Notes: generated by a model not told the origin, from the letters alone. Positions 24,993-34,512 are shown, counted from the first letter of the stretch. The stretch: 64,000 nt of DNA from Bacteroidota bacterium (GCA_030706685.1 JAUZOA010000010.1:1-64000); one strand, 5' to 3'. Numbers and translations: made by a program.

Positions 24993-25679
24993 ATGGCAAA
25001 AAAAATCATCATAACCATTGACGGCTGGTCAAGTTGCGGTAAAAGCACACTGGCCAAACAACTGGCAAAAAAGCTCGGCTATGTGTACGTGGACAGCGGG
25101 GCGATGTACCGGGCTATCACGTTATATTTTCTCAGGAATCATATTGACTGGACCAATAAATCGAAAGTAAAAGCTGCCCTGAAAGAAGTTTATCTTGATT
25201 TTCATTTCAATGAAAAGGATGAATCCAGTGAGATATACCTGAATGGCGAAAACGTGGAATATGTCATTCGTGATCTTGTCATAGCAGAAAAGGTAAGTGA
25301 TATAGCGGCGATTAAAGAAGTTCGCGAATTTGCCGTAGCCCAGCAGAAAAAGCTGGGCGCCAAAAAAGGAATCGTGATGGATGGAAGGGATATCGGAACA
25401 GTCGTTTTTCCCAGGGCAGAGCTGAAAATATTTATGACAGCAGACAATGCGGTGAGAGTCGAAAGAAGGTTTAAAGAATTATTCGAAAAGAACCCCAACA
25501 TTACTATCGAAGAAGTAAAAAACAACCTGGAGATGCGGGACTATATTGACTCGCACCGTGCGGTAAGTCCTTTGAAGAAGGCCCATGATGCTCTCGTACT
25601 TGACAACACTAACCTGACCCCCGAAGAACAATTTCAAAAAGCTCTCTCCTGGGCCAAAGAACGGCTCAAAGACAAATAA
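24993..25679 (+). CDS. cmk: Cytidylate kinase
   Basis: This 228-aa P-loop kinase has GWSSCGKST near 11-19, D-S-G-A-M-Y-R-A-I (NMP-binding), D-G-R-D-I-G-T-V-V-F-P and the lid-like E-R-R-F-K-E-L. It phosphorylates CMP/dCMP. Its stop is 2 bp from the convergent FKBP gene stop. Confidence 0.96.
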   Translation: MAKKIIITIDGWSSCGKSTLAKQLAKKLGYVYVDSGAMYRAITLYFLRNHIDWTNKSKVKAALKEVYLDFHFNEKDESSEIYLNGENVEYVIRDLVIAEKVSDIAAIKEVREFAVAQQKKLGAKKGIVMDGRDIGTVVFPRAELKIFMTADNAVRVERRFKELFEKNPNITIEEVKNNLEMRDYIDSHRAVSPLKKAHDALVLDNTNLTPEEQFQKALSWAKERLKDK

Positions 25680-25681
25680 GA

Positions 25682-26389
25682 TTATTGATGCTTCTTTACA
25701 TCGAGTAATTCCACCTCAAATATCAATGTAGAACCTCCCGGTATAGGCGGGTTTTCAAAGAGGCCATAACCGAGATCGTAGGGAATATAGAATTTATATT
25801 TTGACCCAACCGTCATCAATTGCAAACCCTCGGTCCAGCCACGGATCACTGAAGTGACCGGAAGGATCAAAGGCTGACCACGTTTATAGGAGTCATCGAA
25901 TTCTGTTCCGTTGAGCAGTGTTCCCCGGTAATTGCATACAAAGGTATCAGCGGCAGCGGGTTTTATGCCAGTTCCTTCCCTGATAACTTCATATTGAAGC
26001 CCGCTGGGAGTTGTTTTTACTTCAGGTCTTTTTTTATTGTTTTCCAAAAATACTTTACCGGCTTCAACAGCAGGCTTCGCTTTATCTTCCTGTATCTGCA
26101 TCATTAATTTATTCATGCAAGCATTAGCGGCCTGGTCGTTCATCAGGGTTGGTTTCTTTCCGTATACATCATTAATTGCCTTTGCGATTAATGATGTGCT
26201 CATATTATTGACACCCTGCTGTTTGTAAAAATTTGCTACACTCAGGCCAATGGCATAACTGACTGAATCATTCAGGTTCTTCAAAAGAGGTTTCGGGGCT
26301 ACGGGCTTAACGGCCGGTTTTTTGGCCGGTTGTGCTAAAACTAAGTCACAGGTTATAAGTAAACAGGTAAAAAAGATCAGTTTCTTCAT
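25682..26389 (-). CDS. FKBP-type peptidyl-prolyl isomerase, exported
   Basis: This 235-aa protein has a signal peptide (cut near LAQ20) and a Pro/Lys-rich linker. A helical N-terminal dimerisation domain (NDSVSYAIGLSVANFYKQQ) precedes an FKBP domain (about 125-232; GLQYEVIREGTG, NGTEFDDSYKRGQP, VIRGWTEGLQLM, YGLFENPPIPGGSTLIFEVELL). This is the FkpA/Mip layout. It acts as a periplasmic or outer-membrane-associated folding catalyst. Confidence 0.93.
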   Translation of the reverse strand: MKKLIFFTCLLITCDLVLAQPAKKPAVKPVAPKPLLKNLNDSVSYAIGLSVANFYKQQGVNNMSTSLIAKAINDVYGKKPTLMNDQAANACMNKLMMQIQEDKAKPAVEAGKVFLENNKKRPEVKTTPSGLQYEVIREGTGIKPAAADTFVCNYRGTLLNGTEFDDSYKRGQPLILPVTSVIRGWTEGLQLMTVGSKYKFYIPYDLGYGLFENPPIPGGSTLIFEVELLDVKKHQ

Positions 26390-26485
26390 GAGTTTTAATT
26401 GAGTCGCAAAAATAAAAGTTATCGGCCGTATTCTGATACCAGCAATCCGTTAATTTAGCCTCGTTTTATAGCTTATTTTTCAGGT

Positions 26486-26923
26486 ATGGAGAGTTTTTTA
26501 AAAGAAGTACAGGTTCGATGGTCTGACCTGGATCCTAATGTTCATCTCAGGCATTCGGTTTATTATGACTGGGGCGCTTTATGCAGGATCGAATTTTTAT
26601 ATAAGTATGGCCTCACAGCAGGCTTGATGCAGGAATTGCATTTCGGGCCGATTCTATTCAGGGAAGAATGTGTCTTTAAAAGGGAGATTCACCTGGGCGA
26701 TAAGGTCCATATAGGGTTAAAACTTATTAAAGCCAGGAAGGATTTTTCCCGCTGGTCAATACGGCATGATATTATTAAAAACCATGACACCGTTTCAGCT
26801 ATTCTTACAGTAGACGGGGCCTGGCTCAATACAAAAGAGAGAAAGCTGGCGGCGCCTTCTGAAAAAGTGTCGGAGGTTTTCCTGCAAATGCCGATGGACA
26901 GGGATTTTCAATGGCTGGACTGA
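26486..26923 (+). CDS. Acyl-CoA thioesterase (hot-dog fold)
   Basis: This 145-aa protein starts with the 4HBT signature V-R-W-S-D-L-D-P-N-V-H-L-R-H-S-V-Y-Y-D-W; aspartate is in the usual catalytic position. The remainder (GPILFREECVFKREIHLGDKV) fits the hot-dog strand-helix order. It hydrolyses acyl-CoA thioesters; chain preference is unknown. Its last 16 bp overlap the end of the convergent exonuclease gene. Confidence 0.88.
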   Translation: MESFLKEVQVRWSDLDPNVHLRHSVYYDWGALCRIEFLYKYGLTAGLMQELHFGPILFREECVFKREIHLGDKVHIGLKLIKARKDFSRWSIRHDIIKNHDTVSAILTVDGAWLNTKERKLAAPSEKVSEVFLQMPMDRDFQWLD

Positions 26924-28299
26924 ACAACTTCTATTTCAAAAACCCGGACTTTGGCCGGAAATTTAGCTGCGTAGCTATTAATAAGATTGGAAATAAAGCC
27001 GTTTTCTTTATAAGGAGTAAGAAAACTTTGTATCATTCCGGGCTCGGTGACCTGAACATCTGCAGGAATATATCCCATTCCGTAGAATTTCCCCCTGATA
27101 ACAAGAACGCAGGATTGTTCGTTTTCATTCAGCCCGTCTTCGATGATTGCAAAGGATGGCCGGGCCTGTAAAAATTCAATCGCTTCCCGGATACGTTCAT
27201 TGTAGGCAAAATTGTCTTCTTTATTTTCGCAGGCGCCGTAGCAGCAGGCTTCTTTGATCCCTTCGCATTTTCCGTCGCCGGTTTGCATAAAACACAGCTT
27301 TGGACAAAGATGAAATTGTTTGATGATTCGCCGCATCGTGTCATGCCCGTCTATGATGCGGTGAAAAGTGCAAACGGGAGTAAGTTGCTTTTTGTTTTTT
27401 TCAATCGCCAGGCGTATATAACCATTCTGATCCTCGTAAGCGAAAATGCCGTAAGTATCTTCCCTGCTTTTTTGTGAATAATTAAAAATGGGCCAAAGTT
27501 TTTTAATCTCGGTAGATTCAAGGACACAAGCCATCAGTTCAGTAGCGCAAGGCTGGCAGCTAATAGCATGCACATGGCGGAGAAAATTCTGTTTTTGCCT
27601 GCTTTGTGAGTTATTACTGAAATGACTGTTTACGCGATAGCGTACATTCCTCGCTTTACCGACATAGATGATCTTTCCCTTTTGATCATGGAAATAGTAA
27701 ACACCCGGGGTATAGGGCAACTGGTCGAAATGCTCTTTTGGAACATTGGGGGGCAAAATGTGTTCTTTTGAGTTTCGCAGCAGGCTCTTGTGGATGAACT
27801 GATCTTTATCTTCTTCCAGGAGTTTTTTAAATAGTTGAACGGTAGCTTCGGTATCACCCCCGGCGCGGTGGCGATTGTACATGGGAATGCCCAGGGAATG
27901 ACAGAGGTTGCCTAAACTATACGAAGGAAAGCCGGGCAGAATTTTACGGCTCAGCCTTACCGTACATAGTTTCTTCGAATTAAAGGTAAAGCCGCATCTT
28001 TCCAGGTGACCTTTTACAAAAGAGTAGTCAAAATTTACATTGTGGGCTACAAATATTTTATCAGTAAGCAGGTTATAAATAGCAGGAGCTACCTCTTCAA
28101 ATGCAGGAGCGCCGGCGACCATTTCATCTGTGATACCAGTCATAGCCTGTATATACCGGGGGATGGGCAAACCCGGGTTGACCAGGGTCTCAAATTTTTC
28201 TGTAACCTGGTTGCCGTCAAACACATGAATAGATATTTCAGTAATACCGTGGGCATCCGCATAACCTCCCGTAGTTTCAATGTCGACAATAGCATACAT
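26908..28299 (-). CDS. DnaQ-type exonuclease fused to a GIY-YIG (UvrC/Cho-like) nuclease
   Basis: This 463-aa protein has a DEDDh exonuclease at 1-170 (AIVDIETTGG; AHNVNFDYSFVKGHL; HRAGGDTEA) and, after a linker, a GIY-YIG domain at about 205-290 (TPGVYYFHDQKGKIIYVGKARNVRYRVNSHF) as in UvrC and Cho. A C-terminal region with several cysteines follows (LCPKLCFMQTGDGKCEGIKEACCYGAC). The fusion probably combines incision with resection in excision repair. Known homologues exist in Bacteroidota. Confidence 0.92.
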   Translation of the reverse strand: MYAIVDIETTGGYADAHGITEISIHVFDGNQVTEKFETLVNPGLPIPRYIQAMTGITDEMVAGAPAFEEVAPAIYNLLTDKIFVAHNVNFDYSFVKGHLERCGFTFNSKKLCTVRLSRKILPGFPSYSLGNLCHSLGIPMYNRHRAGGDTEATVQLFKKLLEEDKDQFIHKSLLRNSKEHILPPNVPKEHFDQLPYTPGVYYFHDQKGKIIYVGKARNVRYRVNSHFSNNSQSRQKQNFLRHVHAISCQPCATELMACVLESTEIKKLWPIFNYSQKSREDTYGIFAYEDQNGYIRLAIEKNKKQLTPVCTFHRIIDGHDTMRRIIKQFHLCPKLCFMQTGDGKCEGIKEACCYGACENKEDNFAYNERIREAIEFLQARPSFAIIEDGLNENEQSCVLVIRGKFYGMGYIPADVQVTEPGMIQSFLTPYKENGFISNLINSYAAKFPAKVRVFEIEVVQSSH

Positions 28300-28418
28300 G
28301 GCACCTATATATTAAACCAGGATGAAAATCGTATGTGGGTCAATAATTAAAAGCAGACTGCTAATTTCGGAATAAATGAGGAAGGAGTACAGAAATTTTT
28401 AGGCAATTTTACCGGGAT

Positions 28419-29369
28419 ATGATAACGGCCGAAAAAATAATGATGTTTAGTAATCGCCTGGCGAAAGTCTTTCGGCATACCGGTAAAATCGCTAAAAAAA
28501 CAGGGGTTACCTGCTATAGGATATATGACCACGATCTGCCGGAATTCCCTTTCTGCATCGAATTTTATGAAGATAATTTATACGTGGCTGAATACCGGCG
28601 CAGGCACGGCATGACAGAAGACGAGCACGACCAATGGTTAGAAGAAAGTTTGAAAGTAATCAGCGAAGTTTTGAAGGTCACGGGTCATAAAATCTTTTTG
28701 AAGCTCCGTCAGCGAAAACCCGGAAGGCTGGGGCAGTATTCAAAATTGGACGGTATAAAGCAGGAATTTGTCGTAAATGAAAATGGATTGAAGTTCATTG
28801 TAAACCTGAGCGATTATCTTGATACCGGTTTGTTTTTGGATCATCGCATTACCCGCGAATACGTAAGAAAAGAAGCACACAATAAAAAGGCATTAAACCT
28901 GTTCGCTTATACAGGTTCTTTTTCCGTTTATGCGGCCGCAGGCGGGGCTGCAGAAGTAGTGACGGTTGATCTTTCCAAAACTTACCTGGATTGGGCAAAA
29001 AGGAATATGCAACTGAATCATTTTAGCGACGACCTGAAATATACATACATTCATACTGATGTCGTCCGCTACTTACAAACCCTGCAGGAAGAATATTTCG
29101 ACATCATTATTTTAGATCCGCCGACTTTTAGTAACAGTAAACGAATGAATGATTTCCTGGATATTCAGCGGGATCATGCCGTCCTGATCAATGCCTGTTT
29201 AAAGGGATTAAAACAGGGGGGGATTTTGTATTTCAGTACGAATTACAGAAAGTTTATGCTGGAGAAAGCTAAACTTCATGCTTCTTTGGTACAGGAAATC
29301 ACAAAAGCTACGACGCCATTTGATTTTGAGGGGAAGCTCGCCCGGTATTGTTTTAAAATAACAAAATGA
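28419..29369 (+). CDS. RlmK-like 23S rRNA guanine-N7 methyltransferase
   Basis: This 316-aa protein matches the C-terminal (RlmK) half of E. coli RlmKL. The N-terminal part reads NRLAKVFRHTGKIAKKTGVTCYRIYDHDLPEFPFCIEFYED. The Rossmann fold has NLFAYTGSFSVYAAAGGA and TVDLSKTYLDWAKRN (SAM-binding), and D-P-P-T-F-S-N-S is the catalytic motif IV. It probably makes m7G in 23S rRNA as a stand-alone enzyme. Confidence 0.88.
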   Translation: MITAEKIMMFSNRLAKVFRHTGKIAKKTGVTCYRIYDHDLPEFPFCIEFYEDNLYVAEYRRRHGMTEDEHDQWLEESLKVISEVLKVTGHKIFLKLRQRKPGRLGQYSKLDGIKQEFVVNENGLKFIVNLSDYLDTGLFLDHRITREYVRKEAHNKKALNLFAYTGSFSVYAAAGGAAEVVTVDLSKTYLDWAKRNMQLNHFSDDLKYTYIHTDVVRYLQTLQEEYFDIIILDPPTFSNSKRMNDFLDIQRDHAVLINACLKGLKQGGILYFSTNYRKFMLEKAKLHASLVQEITKATTPFDFEGKLARYCFKITK

Positions 29370-29389
29370 TTTTTCCCGGTTAGCTGTAT

Positions 29390-29414
29390 AAAAAAAGCCC
29401 CGTGTTAGCGGGGC
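29390..29414 (-). terminator. Intrinsic terminator of the small-ORF operon
   Basis: On the minus strand GCCCCG-CTAACA-CGGGGC is followed by TTTTTT. It closes a leftward transcript that includes the two small ORFs at 29467-29801. Confidence 0.82.
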
Positions 29415-29466
29415 AATCACTTTGAACCGCCAGTGGCGGAGTACAATTAAGGTTTCGGGATAAAAA

Positions 29467-29577
29467 TTACTTACCCCAAGTAAGGATCATAATAGCAGCA
29501 ATCACTAAAAGCATTCCGCCAATGATCAAATTACCTTGTACTTTCTCATCGTGAAGAATTGTGTTTAATTTCTTCAT
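29467..29577 (-). CDS. 36-aa single-pass membrane peptide
   Basis: ATG 29577 to TAA 29467 encodes 36 residues: a charged N-terminus (MKKLNTILHDEKVQGN) and one hydrophobic helix (LIIGGMLLVIAAIMILTW) ending in GK. Its ATG overlaps the TGA of the preceding ORF, and a terminator follows 53 bp later. Start, helix and terminator together support a real small gene. Its function is unknown; small membrane peptides often regulate transporters or membrane enzymes. Confidence 0.6.
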   Translation of the reverse strand: MKKLNTILHDEKVQGNLIIGGMLLVIAAIMILTWGK

Positions 29578-29801
29578 AACCTGATTTTTTTGATGTTTTC
29601 AAATTGGTTTACGATCAGGTTTTCAAGGGGGCGAATCAAATCCAGGCGGGTACTGTCGAGGATTAAATTTGTTGGATATATATTGTAAAGGTATGATTCA
29701 ATGACTTCACCTGCAAGAATATAGCCAAATTTATTATTTGCAAAATAACGATTCAGGGCACGTAAAAATACGATGATGTAAGCCAGTAATGCAAAGATCA
29801 T
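29574..29801 (-). CDS. Small protein of unknown function, possibly membrane-bound
   Basis: This 75-aa ORF begins with a hydrophobic stretch (MIFALLAYIIVFLRAL) that could be a membrane helix; the rest is mixed. It ends with an ATGA overlap into the 36-aa peptide gene and starts 65 bp after mdh. No family was recognised. Support comes from the overlap and shared terminator, not from homology. Confidence 0.45.
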   Translation of the reverse strand: MIFALLAYIIVFLRALNRYFANNKFGYILAGEVIESYLYNIYPTNLILDSTRLDLIRPLENLIVNQFENIKKIRL

Positions 29802-29866
29802 TTAGAAAATCAGGCAGATACACGGGCAGAAAGCATCCCGATCGAAATTATACCAGCTTTTTTTAA

Positions 29867-30796
29867 TCACAATGTTTTCAATACATCGTTCATACTTCTT
29901 ACAGCATCTGCGCTTTTATTGAATTCTGCCTGTTCCTGTTGATTGAGGCCAAAGTCAACAATTTTCTCCCATCCATTCTTCCCGATTACTACCGGCACCC
30001 CGAGGCAAATATCCTTCTGCCCGTATTCGCCTTCCAGTTTTACGCAGCAGGTAAATAATTTTTTTTCATCCCGGACTATACTTTCTACCAAAGCAGCTCC
30101 GGCAGCTCCGGGAGCATACCATGCTGAAGTACCAAGAAGTTTTGTGAGTGTAGCCCCGCCTACCATCGTATCAGCTACAATTTGTTTTTGCTGCTCATCA
30201 GTTAAGAATTTTGTAACCGGCACGCTGTTCCAGGTAGCCAGCCGTATAAGAGGTATCATGGTAGTATCGCCATGACCACCGACCACCACAGCGTTCAGAT
30301 CACCGGGGCTACAACCGAGACGCTGGCTCAATTGATACCTGAACCGGGCGCTGTCCAATGTACCTCCCATACCGATAATCCTGTTCTTGGGTAAACCGGT
30401 AGCTGAAAGGGCCAGGTAAGTCATTGTATCCATCGGGTTACTTATAACTATGATAACAGCATTGGGCGAATGTTTTAAAATATTTTCGCAGACACCCTTT
30501 ACTATACCTGCATTAGTACCGATCAGTTCTTCACGCGTCATACCCGGCTTTCTTGGAATACCTGAAGTGATTACCACCACATCGCTGCCGGCCGTTTTAC
30601 TATAATCATTTGTTGATCCCTTGATCTTTGTATCAAAACCAAGAAGGGCCGCAGTCTGCATCATATCCTGTGCTTTGCCTTCAGCCAGGCCCTCTTTGAT
30701 ATCCAGCAATACTAATTCTTCAGCCAGCTCTTTGCGGGCAATATTATCAGCACAGGTAGCGCCAACAGCGCCTGCGCCTACAACGGTAACTTTCAT
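29867..30796 (-). CDS. mdh: Malate dehydrogenase
   Basis: This 309-aa protein is of the LDH-like MDH type. Its parts are G-A-G-A-V-G-A (NAD-binding, 7-13), D33 in LLDIKEG for NAD preference, I-T-S-G-I-P-R-K-P-G-M-T-R-E-E-L (R for malate), I-V-I-S-N-P-M-D and the catalytic V-V-G-G-H-G-D-T. It catalyses the last TCA-cycle step. The -7 element CAAAGGTA (minus strand TACCTTTG) at 30835 lies 39 bp upstream of the start. Confidence 0.96.
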   Translation of the reverse strand: MKVTVVGAGAVGATCADNIARKELAEELVLLDIKEGLAEGKAQDMMQTAALLGFDTKIKGSTNDYSKTAGSDVVVITSGIPRKPGMTREELIGTNAGIVKGVCENILKHSPNAVIIVISNPMDTMTYLALSATGLPKNRIIGMGGTLDSARFRYQLSQRLGCSPGDLNAVVVGGHGDTTMIPLIRLATWNSVPVTKFLTDEQQKQIVADTMVGGATLTKLLGTSAWYAPGAAGAALVESIVRDEKKLFTCCVKLEGEYGQKDICLGVPVVIGKNGWEKIVDFGLNQQEQAEFNKSADAVRSMNDVLKTL

Positions 30797-30834
30797 TCAT
30801 TAACTTTTATGTTGTAAGGAATTTATTTGCCCGG

Positions 30835-30842
30835 CAAAGGTA
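30835..30842 (-). promoter_or_regulatory. Likely -7 element of mdh
   Basis: TACCTTTG on the minus strand matches TAnnTTTG. A TTG at the -33 distance is not obvious. Confidence 0.5.
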
Positions 30843-30900
30843 AAAGAAAGTTGTTTTTAATAACAGAAGTTTTTGATTGGTTTTACAGGGAAAGCGCGGC

Positions 30901-31401
30901 TTATTTAAAAACTTTAATCAGGTCCTCCATTTTCATAGTGCCTTCAAAGGTGGAAAGTAATTTCCCGTCTTTATCGTACATGGCAAGATAGGGCAGGTTG
31001 CGAACCAAATAAAAAGAAGGCAGCATATATTGAATATCCTGGCCCACTTTAATATTTTTATACTTTTCCAACTCATATTTTGCATAAAATTCTTTCATCT
31101 GCACAAAGGGCATAGTCGTAGCCATTACAATCTGGATCTTTTTGAATTCATCCATGTTTTTGAGTAATTCTTCCGTCTCATGCTGGCAATGTTCACAAGT
31201 AGGGCTGAAGAGCATTAGTAAAACCGCTTTGTTTTTTTTCAGGTCAGCTTTAGTAAAAAAAGAAGCGCTGTCTGTCTCCAGTAATTTAAAAGGAGGGACA
31301 GTTGGAAAACGCTTGTACGGAAGACTTGAATCGGGGCTATTTTGCGCCGCTAAGGTACCTGCTGACAGCGCCAATAATACAATGCAAAAAAACTTCTGCA
31401 T
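30901..31401 (-). CDS. Thioredoxin-like exported protein
   Basis: From ATG 31401 the protein has 166 residues: a signal peptide (cut near AAQ20) and a thioredoxin fold with FSPTCEHCQHETEELL (C69-x2-C72). Relatives are the TlpA/ResA and redoxin-type periplasmic reductases. A longer reading from 31479 is excluded because the promoter-like TACCTTTG at 31453 would lie inside it. It probably reduces disulfides or cytochrome cysteines in the periplasm. Confidence 0.9.
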   Translation of the reverse strand: MQKFFCIVLLALSAGTLAAQNSPDSSLPYKRFPTVPPFKLLETDSASFFTKADLKKNKAVLLMLFSPTCEHCQHETEELLKNMDEFKKIQIVMATTMPFVQMKEFYAKYELEKYKNIKVGQDIQYMLPSFYLVRNLPYLAMYDKDGKLLSTFEGTMKMEDLIKVFK

Positions 31402-31452
31402 AAATAATTTTTTTAGATCAATTGGTAATAAGTGTAAAAAATTTGAACCGGG

Positions 31453-31460
31453 CAAAGGTA
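31453..31460 (-). promoter_or_regulatory. Likely -7 element of the thioredoxin-like gene
   Basis: TACCTTTG on the minus strand, 52 bp before ATG 31401, matches TAnnTTTG. Confidence 0.5.
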
Positions 31461-31538
31461 AGCTAATATTATACCGCATTTTTTTAGCAAAATAATTTTA
31501 AGAAAGTCCTGCCGGATTTAACCACTTATTAATTCCCT

Positions 31539-34394
31539 TTATCTTATTAATGTCGTGGTGCCTCTTCTTGTCACTGTCTTGCCGGTATAATCAACCCCTT
31601 CCGCCGTCCAGACAAATACACCGCTGGGCTGATCAATACCCTGGATCGTTCCATCCCATCCTTTATCCGGGTTTTGCGAACTAAAGATCATTTCTCCCCA
31701 TCGGCTAAACACCCGGAAAAACCTGAATTCTTTCATTCCAACCGGCAAGGCCATTAACCAGTCATTTTTTCCGTCATGGTTCGGAGTAAAGGCCGAAGGA
31801 ACATAAATTTCAGGCCCCTGGTAAACTTTAATCTTTATTTCATCCGATCCCTGGCATCCTGCCGGTGTTGTACCTGTGATCGTGTAGACATATTCATACG
31901 GGACTATGGCGGCGGGAGAAGTAAATAGCGCTATCGGGGATGAGGTAAAAGTATTATCAAAGAAAGCAGCAGGGGACCATTTCCATTGGGTAACTCCGCT
32001 ATTGCTCAGTTCAACGGCATGAAGTTGTAAGGGTTGATTCATTGCCACCAATGTATCGTTGCCTGCAAAAATTTTTACAGAAGGTGTTACGGCTACCGTT
32101 ACCGCGCCCGGTTGCAATGAATAACAGCCATGGATATCTTTTACATTCAAATAGTAGGTAGTTGTTGCCGAAGGCTTGACGACAGGGTTACTGATATTTG
32201 TGGCAGAAACAAAGCTCGGGTCGGGTATCCAGTGATATTCTATGCCGCCGGAACCATTTAGCTGGTCAGTTATACCATAACAAATCGGAAGAGCGTTTCC
32301 CGCGTCAGCGGTAGGGGCAGGCCATACCTTCAATACAATGGAATCAGTGCGGGTGCAGGTTCCGAAACTGGCAGTTACATAATATTTGGTTGTACTCAGA
32401 GGATTCGCTGTTGGTGTCAGCGTGGTTGAATTCGTAAGGGCTGTAGTGGGCGTCCAATTGATATTTGTGGTGTTGGATGTAGCGGCGATAGTATAGCTTG
32501 TGCCTTCGCAAAGAGTAGTATCAAGCCCCGCATCGAGAGTGATCGTATTTATTTTCGGTACTATAATGGGTGATTTGGTTGCCACACATCCATTACCATC
32601 TTTTACAAAGATTGTATAACTGCCTCCGGCTACAGTGAGGACATTATTGTTTTGATAAGATGCCCCGTCTGACGAGAAAGTATAGCTGCCATTACCTCCT
32701 GAAGCTGTCACTTGTATATTTCCATCCGGCGTAATACTGCAAGTCGCTGCTTCTGTACTGGCACTGATGGCAATATCAGGAAATGATTGTATCAGGGATA
32801 CAGGTATGGAGTCTTTACATCCCGATGGATCATTCAATATTGCCCAATAATCGCCGGCGGGCAATCCTGAAAAAGTATTTCCCGGCTGGAAGGGTCCGTT
32901 ATTAATCGCATAGCTAATAGGATTTTCCCATCCTGTCCCGGCTACTGTAATAGCGCCATTGGTCCCGTTGGTACAGGGAATATCGGTTTTGCTGATTAGC
33001 GATATGGTCTTCCATTTCACCAAAACAGAATCACGGGCTATACAATTTCCGATAGTAGCGGTACAAATGTAATTGGTAGCGGCCGATCCCGGCGTTGCTA
33101 CAGGGTTATTGATATTACTGGCCGAAAGGGAAGCGCCGTTCGTCCATGCATAATTAAGATAGCCGGTTGCCGCTTCCATTTGAACAGGGCTATTTCGGCA
33201 AATACGGACGCTGTCTGCCGGCGTTATAGCAAGTATATCAATATCTCTTATTTCAATTTCAATACTGTCAGAAAAAAGGGTAGCGCAACTATTCGATATA
33301 TAGATTTTCAACTTTTCATGTCCTTCCGGGATAAAATCAGCTATGGCTGTAACCGGGATAATAACTACCGAATCATTGGCAGGAATAGTGATAGTGGACG
33401 GCAGAAGCGACACATCCACACCATTAGTCGCTGTTCCGGAATAGGAAAGACTAAATGTTTGGGCATAAGGTCTTTTTTGGTTGCGATAGATATGAAGAGA
33501 ACCGCCGGTACAGCCTTCTGCCAGGTAGGGTTGGTTGAATTCATTGAGAGGAGTATGACCATCAAATTTTACAGGATCTGATCTCAGGCTTCCGGCTTCA
33601 AGAAAAACGCCGGTGTCCCAGGCATGGTCACCCTTATCAGCGATTACTAATTTCAGATGATAAGTCTGGCAGGGTTGTACTTGTGAACGGGCGGTAAACA
33701 GGGTAGTATGCCCTTCATGTGTAAAATAGATATTGGTGGTGTTATCCACGTAATATTGAGGATTATTGACACAGCCTGCCGTAACAATATTGTTTACATT
33801 GCTGATTGTTACCGGGGTATTTGTTCCCGGTACTAATGCAATATTCTTATTGCCTGTGATACCCGGGCCGGATATAAAAAAAGCGAAAGCGTCATAATAA
33901 ATACATACCGTCCCGGTTGTGTATTCTTCGGAACTCAGTATATAATTGAATCTAATACTGTCTCCGAGAGGAATAAAATCAAATTCAAGCGCTATGGCAT
34001 CATAGAGCTGGTTAACCGGGATACCCAGCTCATTGGCGAGGTCCTGATCGCCGGGAAGATTCAGGTTGGCATCAGCTCTCTGGGCAGAAGCCGGGAATGT
34101 GCCATTACCATCAAGGCCTATTAAATTATTACGAAAATCGGATTTGGCTCTGCCATTGGTCAGTACAATGCCGCTGTCCATACCAATATTGGGTCCTCCG
34201 AAGTTTCTGAAAAAACCTGTAGCAATAGGATTGCTTGTTATGGTAGCATTGCTGATGATAACGCCATCGCCAACAAGTTTCTGGGCTAAAGCGAAGGCAG
34301 TATTATTGGTGGTGATCTCAAGCTGCCCGAATAAATCATTGCCGGTAAAACAAAACAATAACGCAGCTACGATCGGCAGTCGGATAGGTTTCAT
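31539..34394 (-). CDS. Large secreted adhesin-like protein with T9SS type B sorting domain
   Basis: This 951-aa protein has a signal peptide (cut near FGQ24). A 'choice-of-anchor L' type N-terminal domain (about 27-270; EFDFIPLGDSIRFNYILSSEEY) is followed by a middle of repeated bacterial Ig/SprB-like domains (DAGLDTTLCEGTSYTIAAT, DAGNALPICYG; VKPSATTTYYLNVKD). The gliding-motility-type C-terminal domain is present (YVPSAFTPNHDGKNDWL ... FSRWGEMIFSS ... GWDGT). It is exported by T9SS and attached to the surface or secreted. A single gene. Confidence 0.92.
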   Translation of the reverse strand: MKPIRLPIVAALLFCFTGNDLFGQLEITTNNTAFALAQKLVGDGVIISNATITSNPIATGFFRNFGGPNIGMDSGIVLTNGRAKSDFRNNLIGLDGNGTFPASAQRADANLNLPGDQDLANELGIPVNQLYDAIALEFDFIPLGDSIRFNYILSSEEYTTGTVCIYYDAFAFFISGPGITGNKNIALVPGTNTPVTISNVNNIVTAGCVNNPQYYVDNTTNIYFTHEGHTTLFTARSQVQPCQTYHLKLVIADKGDHAWDTGVFLEAGSLRSDPVKFDGHTPLNEFNQPYLAEGCTGGSLHIYRNQKRPYAQTFSLSYSGTATNGVDVSLLPSTITIPANDSVVIIPVTAIADFIPEGHEKLKIYISNSCATLFSDSIEIEIRDIDILAITPADSVRICRNSPVQMEAATGYLNYAWTNGASLSASNINNPVATPGSAATNYICTATIGNCIARDSVLVKWKTISLISKTDIPCTNGTNGAITVAGTGWENPISYAINNGPFQPGNTFSGLPAGDYWAILNDPSGCKDSIPVSLIQSFPDIAISASTEAATCSITPDGNIQVTASGGNGSYTFSSDGASYQNNNVLTVAGGSYTIFVKDGNGCVATKSPIIVPKINTITLDAGLDTTLCEGTSYTIAATSNTTNINWTPTTALTNSTTLTPTANPLSTTKYYVTASFGTCTRTDSIVLKVWPAPTADAGNALPICYGITDQLNGSGGIEYHWIPDPSFVSATNISNPVVKPSATTTYYLNVKDIHGCYSLQPGAVTVAVTPSVKIFAGNDTLVAMNQPLQLHAVELSNSGVTQWKWSPAAFFDNTFTSSPIALFTSPAAIVPYEYVYTITGTTPAGCQGSDEIKIKVYQGPEIYVPSAFTPNHDGKNDWLMALPVGMKEFRFFRVFSRWGEMIFSSQNPDKGWDGTIQGIDQPSGVFVWTAEGVDYTGKTVTRRGTTTLIR

Positions 34395-34512
34395 TAGTCT
34401 TAATTGTCCAGGTAAGTAGGTCGAAAGCAGTCCGATAAAGATAGCAGAAAAACCGTCAACCCGGAACGATAGGGGGAATTTACTAATGTGTTAACAATAT
34501 GTATTTTCTACT

